Assembly (NCBI GenBank): GCA_035938215.1
Contig: DASZHC010000229.1
Location: 1-11,831 of the forward strand
DNA: 11,831 bases
Reading direction: 5' to 3'
DNA from: DASZHC01 sp035938215
GTDB lineage: Bacteria; Verrucomicrobiota; Verrucomicrobiia; Chthoniobacterales; JAFAMB01
Positions 7,519 to 11,831 of the stretch are shown here, one piece after another. Under the pieces are notes generated by a model. It searched no databases and was not told where the DNA came from. It was given only the letters and a program-made list of their open reading frames with translations. How positions within the stretch are numbered: the stretch's first letter is position 1; the number at the start of each line of letters is the position of its first letter. The translations under genes and the position numbers were made by a program.

Positions 7519-8139
7519 TTAGTTGGGTATTCGATAGCCTTTGGACGCAAGTTCCTGCACGGTGAACGATTCTATCTTGGGTGTTGCTGAGACTTTCCGG
7601 TTCGGGCCAAAATAGAATTCATATTCCGCTTCCTGTCCGGGGTCGTCTCGGTCAAGAGCCCCTGTCCCCTTTTGCACAAGCTCCCCTTGCTCGATGTAAT
7701 AGAACGTCACGTCACTGATCATGTTGGACTGCTCTCGATCCTTGTTGTCGAGTTCAAGACTATAGGCTTGCGCCATCCCGTGCCGTCCGATCTCAGGAAG
7801 GTCGCCTACATAAATTCCGTCAAAATCAATTAAAACATCGGAATGGGCAGGAGTGACGCGCTTGTAACCACCCGCAACTGGCGCGTAACACGCCCAGAGC
7901 CACGTATTCGGGCCGGAATGGCGGTACCAGGTCCCCAAAAAAACCTCAGTCTTACCGTCTCCCTCCAGATCCACCTCCACCCTCTTTATAATGAGTAGAT
8001 GGCCGGCATTGGAAGCGCGATCCGGGACGTTCATCCCAAGATAGTCAGCGATCGGGTCCGCGATTGGTTCATCGCTCCGGGCTGGAACGACCAGGACAAC
8101 GGACGCAACGCAAAGGATACACAGCATTCTTCTGAACAT
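7519..8139 (-). CDS. Exported protein with EF-hand/FG-GAP-like calcium loop, function unknown
   Basis: This 206-residue protein starts with an N-terminal Sec signal (FRR, hydrophobic core about 6-20, likely cut after ARS at 22). The mature chain contains DLEGDGKTE (57-65), which has the D-x-D/N-G-D spacing seen in FG-GAP or VCBS-type calcium loops and sits before a V-F-L-G-T-W strand. Other features are a W-L-W-A-C-Y strand (80-85) with one of the few cysteines, and a stretch of beta-like sequence rich in tyrosine and aspartate. The single loop is not enough to call a beta-propeller. The start ATG 8139 has no good ribosome site; ATG at codon 5 is an alternative that keeps the signal. It diverges from the MDR dehydrogenase across 229 bases. 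Function cannot be assigned; location outside the cytoplasm is well supported. Confidence 0.72.
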   Translation of the reverse strand: MFRRMLCILCVASVVLVVPARSDEPIADPIADYLGMNVPDRASNAGHLLIIKRVEVDLEGDGKTEVFLGTWYRHSGPNTWLWACYAPVAGGYKRVTPAHSDVLIDFDGIYVGDLPEIGRHGMAQAYSLELDNKDREQSNMISDVTFYYIEQGELVQKGTGALDRDDPGQEAEYEFYFGPNRKVSATPKIESFTVQELASKGYRIPN

Positions 8140-8247
8140 AGGGGAATCCGCTTAAGAAGATCCGGCCGTGATCATGTGACAATGCAATTGAGTTGTTCTC
8201 CACGTGCCTTGCATTTTTGAACATACTGCAAAAAGCGCGCAAAAAAC

Positions 8248-8316
8248 CGAGCGGGAATTCCGAGATCGGGTAAATGTAAAGTACTCGGTCGTTTCTCGCC
8301 GCCGTTTTCCCGCTCG
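8248..8316. repeat. 10-bp inverted repeat in the leader of the dehydrogenase
   Basis: CGAGCGGGAA (8248-8257) and TTCCCGCTCG (8307-8316) are exact reverse complements 49 bases apart, upstream of the dehydrogenase start. A smaller CCGA-GA-TCGG palindrome lies just inside the left arm. It could be a leader hairpin or a paired binding site. A chance match of 10 bases in this interval is uncommon but possible. Confidence 0.35.
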
Positions 8317-8353
8317 CTTACGCTGGAAACAAACCAACCAAGGAGAATCGAGT

Positions 8354-8360
8354 AAGGAGA
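8354..8360 (+). promoter_or_regulatory. Ribosome binding site AAGGAGA deciding the dehydrogenase start
   Basis: AAGGAGA lies 8 bases before ATG 8369. It directly abuts another ATG at 8361, which opens only a three-codon frame, so 8369 is the true start. Confidence 0.7.
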
Positions 8361-8368
8361 ATGAATAA

Positions 8369-9460
8369 ATGAGTGTGGATAAATTACCGAAAACCATGCC
8401 GGCCGTCATGGCTCATGGACCTCATGACTACCGGTTCGAAGAACGTGCAGTTCCGAAACCCGGTCCGGGTGAAGTCTTAATTCGGGTGACCAGCGCCGGT
8501 ATCTGTGCGAGTGACATCAAATGCTATACGGGCGCGGCATTGTTCTGGGGTGATGAACACCGCGTCGGCTACTGTCAGGCTCCGGTTACGCCTGGCCACG
8601 AATTTGTAGGTGAAGTTGTCGGACTTGGGGATGGCGCCGCTGAACTCTATGGCCTGGAGATTGGCGATCACGCCGTTAGTGAACAGATCGTACCGTGTTG
8701 GGACTGCAAGTTCTGCAAGATGGGGGCCTACTGGATGTGCAACCCTCACGATATCTATGGTTTTCGACAACGAACGTTTGGTTCCTGGGCTCAGTTCATG
8801 GTCTTCCCGGCGGGAGCACTAAATTACAAGGTGCCGAAAACAATTCCTTTTCATCATGCCGTATTCATCGAGCCGCTTGCGTGCTCAATCCATGCGGTGG
8901 AGCGCGGCGATATTCGCTACCAGGACACCGTTGTCATCGCAGGATGCGGGCCTCTCGGTTTAGGGATGGTCGCGGCCGCGAAGATGAAAGGGCCCGAAAG
9001 GATTGTCGCTCTCGATCTCAGCGACGATCGCCTCGAAGTTGCAAAGCGGACAGGCGCGGATATTGCCATTAACGTAAAGAAAGAGGACGCGGTCCAGAAG
9101 GTTCGGGATTTGACCGGAGGGTACGGGTGCGATGTCTACATCGAGGCGACGGGCCACCCAAGTGCGGTTGAGCAAGGCCTTCATATGATTCGTAAGCTTG
9201 GCACCTTTGTCGAGTTCAGCGTGATGCGCGAAAAGGTGGCCGTCGATTGGACGATCATCGGCGATTCAAAAGAATTGAATCTGCATGGATCACACCTCGG
9301 TCCGCGATGCTATCCTGTCGCAATCCGAATGATTCAACAAGGGCTCCTTCCGATGGATGAAATTGTCACGCATCGGCTTCCTCTTACCGACTATCAAAAA
9401 GGCATCGACATGGTCATTTCCGGATTAACTTCGGTGAAGGTGACTTTGGAACCGGTTTGA
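8369..9460 (+). CDS. Zinc-dependent MDR alcohol dehydrogenase, erythritol/L-threitol dehydrogenase-like
   Basis: This is a medium-chain, zinc-dependent NAD(P)-linked dehydrogenase of 363 residues, a standard length, which would oxidise a polyol or alcohol to a ketone. Catalytic zinc residues are C46 and H77-E78 in GHEFVG. Structural zinc is held by the four cysteines C110, C113, C116 and C124. The dinucleotide fold shows AGCGPLGLG (191-199), and D216 after the second strand suggests NAD rather than NADP. The overall style, including the insertion before GHEF and the C-terminal SGLTSVKVTLEP, resembles proteins named erythritol/L-threitol dehydrogenase. That is a family-level impression. No polyol transporter or tetrulose kinase is nearby. 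A lactaldehyde or other sugar-alcohol role linked to the isomerase-aldolase genes is possible but untested. It stands alone on its strand; the next gene converges 65 bases downstream. Confidence 0.9.
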   Translation: MSVDKLPKTMPAVMAHGPHDYRFEERAVPKPGPGEVLIRVTSAGICASDIKCYTGAALFWGDEHRVGYCQAPVTPGHEFVGEVVGLGDGAAELYGLEIGDHAVSEQIVPCWDCKFCKMGAYWMCNPHDIYGFRQRTFGSWAQFMVFPAGALNYKVPKTIPFHHAVFIEPLACSIHAVERGDIRYQDTVVIAGCGPLGLGMVAAAKMKGPERIVALDLSDDRLEVAKRTGADIAINVKKEDAVQKVRDLTGGYGCDVYIEATGHPSAVEQGLHMIRKLGTFVEFSVMREKVAVDWTIIGDSKELNLHGSHLGPRCYPVAIRMIQQGLLPMDEIVTHRLPLTDYQKGIDMVISGLTSVKVTLEPV

Positions 9461-9525
9461 AGTCCGCCCCACATCACCATTATGCGGTAAATCCCAGTCC
9501 GAGACGCAAATCCCGTTTGCCCGCG

Positions 9526-10089
9526 CTAATGCGTTGCCTGAACTTGAGGGGTATCTGGATTTGAAAAATCGATGAGATAGAATTTGCTCGTTGGGTCGCT
9601 TCCGGGTGATTTCAGCGCCAATCGAACCCGGATTTTTGTCGGAGAGATCCAACCCGGGTCAACGACAAAGCGAGCCTCGTCGGCCGTTTTGGGAATTGGA
9701 ATGAATTGCTCCGCCCGGTACTCGTGGGCTTTTCCTCCGGTTAGAGCGAAGAAGTATAAATGGCCTGCGCGCCTGCGATTAAGTTCATCCAGTGCCACAA
9801 ACGTGCTGTCGCTATTCCAAAATACCCCGACGGCATTTGCATACCGAACATTCATCGCATTGGCGCTGGGGTAATAGGAGCTGACAGTAGCGATCGCGTC
9901 TCCGGTGGCGACATTGATGAGTTCGTATCGGATGGTTGGGATTTCCTTGACGATCCAGTCGTATTTTCTATCCGGACTTTTCGTCCTTCCGCGTGCTGCG
10001 TAAGGATCCCCGATCAATGGTGGGTTCTGCCCAAACACACAGCCCACGACGAAAAGAAGCGTAGTTGTTTGCAGGATAATTTTCTTCAT
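9526..10089 (-). CDS. Predicted lipoprotein, function unknown
   Basis: This is a 187-residue exported protein I do not recognise. ATG 10089 gives MKK, a hydrophobic core, then VVGC with cysteine 17, a good lipobox for signal peptidase II. Cleavage by signal peptidase I after VFG (about 20) is the alternative. GGAGAG lies 9 bases before the start, which favours this ATG over the longer open frame to 10278 that lacks a signal at its end. The mature chain has SPDRKYDWIVKE and YELINVATGDAI, which look like one beta-propeller blade (S-P-D-x-K and I-N-x-x-T-G), plus an aromatic strand HLYFFALTGG. One blade only, so a propeller is not claimed. It lies 28 bases after the 3D-domain gene on the same strand and probably shares its transcript. 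Its 3' end faces the dehydrogenase. Confidence 0.72.
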   Translation of the reverse strand: MKKIILQTTTLLFVVGCVFGQNPPLIGDPYAARGRTKSPDRKYDWIVKEIPTIRYELINVATGDAIATVSSYYPSANAMNVRYANAVGVFWNSDSTFVALDELNRRRAGHLYFFALTGGKAHEYRAEQFIPIPKTADEARFVVDPGWISPTKIRVRLALKSPGSDPTSKFYLIDFSNPDTPQVQATH

Positions 10090-10117
10090 TCTGAATCTCT
10101 CCATTGAGCAGGCGGCG

Positions 10118-10456
10118 TCACCTGATCCCCTTTTTCCAGCTGTCTCCCCGGCTGACGACATAGATCTGGCCGAACTCATGGCCTCCAACCCAGCTCGCGA
10201 AATCGCGTTGTACCTGACTGGATGACCTTTCTCCAGCCATGTTGTAAACGTCGACGCGACCGACCCCATGCGTTCCATAATCGCTCAGGCCTGTATCGCT
10301 TTGAGCCCATTGACCCGTTGCGCCGGTGTCATTAGCTTCGGCGTACATTTCGAGTGATGGAATATAGAGCAACGAGCCACGCGGAATACGACTGAAGTCG
10401 ACGGCTACGGTCGTCCCTTCGACAGCGCGTGGATCGCCGTTCCAGGTTGATCCCAC
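10118..10456 (-). CDS. 3D-domain protein (cell-wall-lytic type), N-terminus probably lost
   Basis: The 3D domain is named for three conserved aspartates and occurs in MltA-type transglycosylases and resuscitation/cell-wall proteins, where it forms the double-psi barrel catalytic site. All three are visible counting from GTG 10456: D20 in TTVAVDFSRIPRGS, D43 in EANDTG and D69 in GVGRVDVYN. An unusual insert (about 45-64) separates the second and third. The frame is open without a start codon from 10618 to 10456, and that stretch looks coding (TARHYNRL, then FHGFGLVDP). GTG 10456 is the only start in frame and has no ribosome site. An in-frame TGA at 10619-10621 stops the frame just before TARHYNRL. 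So the gene is probably a disrupted copy, or holds an assembly error. No signal peptide remains. The predicted lipoprotein follows 28 bases later. Confidence 0.6.
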   Translation of the reverse strand: MGSTWNGDPRAVEGTTVAVDFSRIPRGSLLYIPSLEMYAEANDTGATGQWAQSDTGLSDYGTHGVGRVDVYNMAGERSSSQVQRDFASWVGGHEFGQIYVVSRGDSWKKGIR

Positions 10457-10695
10457 CCAATTGCTGGAGGCTGCCGTGGGATATGGCCAATCAGCATCTT
10501 TGTTCGAGTATTCAGTGAGCCGCGCATCGTATTGTTGCCAGCTCGCGAGTTGGTCCGACGTTGGATCAACAAGTCCGAATCCATGAAACGGAATGAGGCG
10601 GTTATAATGCCTTGCGGTTCAGGCGGTTGGTTCCGGCCAAGCGCATTTGGCTGTGGCAGGGCTGGTAACGGCTTGCCCAGGAAGGCTGGTATCAC
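10457..10695 (-). pseudogene. Disrupted 5' part of the 3D-domain gene
   Basis: From 10618 to 10457 the frame of the 3D domain is open but has no start codon. Further upstream, to GTG 10695, a proline-rich stretch (VIPAFLGKPLPALPQPN) is open in a different frame and runs past the join. This pattern fits a one-base indel near 10610-10621, or a nonsense change at the TGA 10619-10621. Which upstream frame is the true N-terminus cannot be settled by eye. Confidence 0.4.
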
Positions 10696-10722
10696 ATCCA
10701 GAAACGTCCGAATGAAACCATA

Positions 10723-10768
10723 AAGACAAAGCGGGCCGGATTCGCGATCCTCACCGCGTCACCGGCCC
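10723..10768 (-). terminator. Possible Rho-independent terminator on the - strand
   Basis: GGGCCGG and CCGGCCC (10733-10739 / 10762-10768) form a GC-rich stem, with a further CGCG/CGCG pair inside (10743-10746 / 10755-10758) and an 8-base loop. On the - strand it is followed by TTTGTCTTTA, a broken T-tract. It would end transcripts coming from the 50-codon ORF, whose stop lies inside the hairpin. On the + strand no T-tract follows. Confidence 0.45.
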
Positions 10769-10903
10769 TGACCCGAAACCCATTGCCAAGACAATGAGCA
10801 ACAGGCTGTATTCTACAATACCGTTTTCGCTGCGGTCATTCAAAGCGAATGCGCACCAAAGCATTTGGGAGCGCCAGCGTCGGTTCCTTTTTCCGCTAAG
10901 CAT
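10751..10903 (-). CDS. Possible 50-residue membrane or pilin-like small protein
   Basis: This is an unannotated-looking ORF starting at ATG 10903. Its basic N-terminus (SGKRNRRWR) leads to a polar patch (LNDRSENG) and then GIVEYSLLLIVLAMG. The length, basic leader and the G-I-V-E-Y before a hydrophobic run recall Flp/Tad type IVb pilins, whose processing site is G/xxxxEY. Here position -1 to the expected cut is E rather than G, so the match is incomplete. The ribosome site is poor. The hairpin terminator just over its stop codon supports transcription in this direction. It diverges from the zinc-finger gene at 10925, leaving 21 bases between the starts. It could also be a chance ORF over a leader RNA. 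Confidence 0.25.
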   Translation of the reverse strand: MLSGKRNRRWRSQMLWCAFALNDRSENGIVEYSLLLIVLAMGFGSGPVTR

Positions 10904-10913
10904 TCTTAACCGC

Positions 10914-10919
10914 AGGAGG
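10914..10919 (+). promoter_or_regulatory. Strong Shine-Dalgarno AGGAGG fixing a GTG start
   Basis: AGGAGG sits 5 bases before GTG 10925 and settles the start of the first small gene of the cassette, which has no ATG upstream. No convincing promoter was found in 10769-10913. Confidence 0.7.
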
Positions 10920-10924
10920 CCACT

Positions 10925-11104
10925 GTGAGCGACGTCTGTGCCCTATGCCAAAAAGGTGGCATGATCTACAGCGTCGGCGGCGTGCCACTGCATCAAGGCT
11001 GCCTGGATTGGATCACCAGCGACGAACCTTGCGAGGATGAAATCCTAAGGGCCACTATGCGCCATCAAGTCGCCAACGCAGATTGGAGGGCTGGCGACGA
11101 ATGA
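10925..11104 (+). CDS. 59-residue zinc-finger-like protein, first gene of the overlapping cassette
   Basis: I do not know the family. The sequence has the metal-site pattern C5-x2-C8, then H23-x2-C26 (CALC ... HQGC), which fits a small treble-clef or LIM/zinc-ribbon knuckle with a 14-residue loop. A short acidic helix follows (about 32-42), with a further cysteine at 36. The start is GTG 10925 with AGGAGG 5 bases away. Its stop TGA (11102-11104) overlaps the next ATG as ATGA, so translation of the next gene is probably coupled. Small zinc-knuckle proteins of this style are common in phages and plasmids and often bind nucleic acid, but that role is inference. Confidence 0.75.
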   Translation: MSDVCALCQKGGMIYSVGGVPLHQGCLDWITSDEPCEDEILRATMRHQVANADWRAGDE

Positions 11105-11274
11105 AGGCTAAACCAGTTCGTTTTCGTAAAGGTCAGCCTAAAACGGCCGGCGGCTTGCCTTACCTGGTCGGCTTTGCTGAACAGCCCTGCCTCTGGGGTT
11201 TAATGGCCGATATCGACCGGGCCTGCACGTTGTGGTTGTTGCGGAGGGGAATCATTCACCCGGAGGACGTATGA
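11101..11274 (+). CDS. 57-residue basic protein of the overlapping cassette, function unknown
   Basis: This is not recognised. The start ATG 11101 overlaps the preceding stop by 4 bases; GGAGG lies 11 bases upstream, somewhat far but usable. The same frame is open back to 11083, without a better start. The first 18 residues are basic (KAKPVRFRKGQPK), which is suggestive of nucleic-acid or membrane contact. They are followed by a hydrophobic, tryptophan-containing stretch (YLVGF ... LWGLM) and a likely helix (DIDRACTLWLLRRG, about 37-50). It is cytoplasmic as far as can be seen. The stop overlaps the next gene as ATGA. Confidence 0.65.
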   Translation: MKAKPVRFRKGQPKTAGGLPYLVGFAEQPCLWGLMADIDRACTLWLLRRGIIHPEDV

Positions 11275-11486
11275 GTCAGCAACTTGCTAAAAGGCCATCA
11301 GTGGACCTCGGGCACCTCCGGGAAGGTGACCGTATCAGGTGGCGAATGCCATTCGTCGGAAGCGTTGTGGAGGGGACAGTTTCTCACGTGAACTGCACTT
11401 CGTTCACGATTCGATGGGATATGGGTGAGTCGGGAAGTTTCGATTATTCAAACAAGTTGGTTTGGAACATTCGGAGGATCGCATGA
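11271..11486 (+). CDS. 71-residue small beta-barrel-like protein of the overlapping cassette
   Basis: This is not recognised. ATG 11271 overlaps the previous stop by 4 bases and has GGAGG 4 bases upstream. A longer open frame to 11232 exists, but it would overlap the previous gene deeply and lacks support. The body from about residue 14 has the strand rhythm of an SH3 or Tudor-like barrel: GDRIRWRMP, GSVVEGTVSHV, SFTIRWDMGESGSFDY, then NKLVWNIRRI. The R-x-R-W-R and R-W-D segments alternate as in compact nucleic-acid-binding or chromo-like barrels. This fold guess is inference. The stop overlaps the next start as ATGA. Confidence 0.7.
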   Translation: MSQQLAKRPSVDLGHLREGDRIRWRMPFVGSVVEGTVSHVNCTSFTIRWDMGESGSFDYSNKLVWNIRRIA

Positions 11487-11761
11487 CGAAGAGACACGTG
11501 TTCCTGAAAGCCCTGATAGCCAGCCTGCCGATCGCTGCGCAGATCTATCGCCGAATGCCGGAGGATCCGGCAGCCGAGACCATGACTGCCAGGATAGCGG
11601 CCTGCGCGGCGAAATTAGCGGAGGAGGTGGTCACCGAGTGGGAATCCCAGTGTTGCATTTGGGATGAACTGGATGCCGATCCGGAGAACCAAATGGATCC
11701 GGACTACATCAACAGCCGTCGCGATCTCGATAACGGGAACGAAGGAGGACAGGCGAATTGA
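11483..11761 (+). CDS. 92-residue mainly helical acidic protein of the overlapping cassette
   Basis: This is not recognised. ATG 11483 overlaps the previous stop by 4 bases; GGAGG is 5 bases upstream. The first part (about 7-56) reads as two helices, with an alanine-rich one, ARIAACAAKLAEE (36-48). It passes through ESQCCIWDE, with two adjacent cysteines, to an acidic and polar tail (about 60-92, DADPENQMDPDY ... NGNEGGQ). It has no signal sequence or transmembrane span. The tail coincides with the ribosome site of the next gene, AAGGAGG at 11742-11748, within codons for E-G-G. The end overlaps the next TTG start by 4 bases. Confidence 0.7.
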   Translation: MTKRHVFLKALIASLPIAAQIYRRMPEDPAAETMTARIAACAAKLAEEVVTEWESQCCIWDELDADPENQMDPDYINSRRDLDNGNEGGQAN

Positions 11762-11831
11762 CCCCTGAATCTCATCCGGGCCCGTTTCAAAGCAAGTTAT
11801 GGGAATACGCTGGAGAAATCAGAGCGCTGCG
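11758..11831 (+). CDS. Fifth gene of the overlapping cassette, start only (runs off window)
   Basis: TTG 11758 overlaps the preceding TGA as TTGA and has AAGGAGG nine bases upstream, so it is a credible non-ATG start. Only 24 codons are visible (MTPESHPGPF, then WEYAGEIRAL). The end looks like the beginning of an amphipathic helix. Too little is present to name it. It continues beyond the window. Confidence 0.55.
   Translation, partial: MTPESHPGPFQSKLWEYAGEIRAL

Noticed and set aside
8361..8372. Three-codon ORF ATG AAT AAA TGA overlapping the dehydrogenase start as ATGA
   Set aside because: The ribosome site AAGGAGA directly abuts this ATG, leaving no spacing, whereas it is well placed for ATG 8369. 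A regulatory leader peptide is unlikely.
9506..9520. GCAAA / TTTGC hairpin between the convergent dehydrogenase and lipoprotein genes
   Set aside because: Five pairs with no T-tract; too weak to call a terminator.
10090..10278. Long N-terminal extension of the predicted lipoprotein gene
   Set aside because: It would overlap the 3D-domain coding region and bury the signal sequence 63 residues inside. ATG 10089 has a GGAGAG site and gives a normal lipoprotein signal.
10783..10819. TTGCCA with TATTCT/TACAAT as a promoter for the small-gene cassette
   Set aside because: The spacings are 20 and 25 bases, outside the usual 16-18 range.
10806..10918. Pairing of CTGCGGT and ACCGCAG on the - strand enclosing a GGAACC element, considered as a c-di-AMP (ydaO-type) riboswitch upstream of the 3D-domain gene
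   Set aside because: The other conserved blocks of that riboswitch (GGGGTxAATC and CCCGACAGCTAAC) are not present, and a terminator candidate separates it from the 3D gene.

Overview
The window looks like chromosomal DNA of a bacterium, most plausibly a soil-type Verrucomicrobiota (Chthoniobacterales-like) lineage. That placement rests on my recollection of the Rho sequence style, the fucose-isomerase-like family and the many small exported proteins of unknown function; it is inference, not a database result. No rRNA, tRNA, CRISPR array or transposase was seen.

Left part (1-4086, + strand): the 3' two thirds of rho, then a DUF4112 membrane protein, then a sugar-catabolism pair, a fucose-isomerase-family protein followed by a class II aldolase. 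Between the DUF4112 gene and the isomerase lies a perfect 22-bp inverted repeat (1493-1514 / 1578-1599). Its right arm contains the isomerase Shine-Dalgarno. The 9-mer TCTAGTGCA from this repeat recurs at the isomerase stop codon, with a related motif just after the aldolase stop.

Middle (4087-7518): a PfkB-family sugar kinase (- strand) converges on the aldolase. With isomerase and aldolase it could form an isomerase-kinase-aldolase route for L-fucose, D-arabinose or a similar sugar. Divergent from it is a small exported lipoprotein-like protein, which meets tail-to-tail (12 bp overlap) a GT4 glycosyltransferase. Upstream of that on the same strand is a small proline-rich exported protein.

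Right-middle (7519-10618): an exported protein with a calcium-loop-like motif (-), a zinc-dependent MDR dehydrogenase resembling erythritol/L-threitol dehydrogenases (+), a predicted lipoprotein (-), and a 3D-domain protein (-) whose 5' end appears disrupted.

Right end (10619-11831): a - strand 50-codon ORF with a pilin-like hydrophobic stretch and a hairpin terminator, then a very different + strand cassette of at least five tiny genes. Each overlaps the next by 4 bp (ATGA or TTGA) and each has a GGAGG-type ribosome site. The style resembles a phage or mobile-element operon and it runs off the window. It is the best candidate for an undescribed system here, although none of its products can be given a function.
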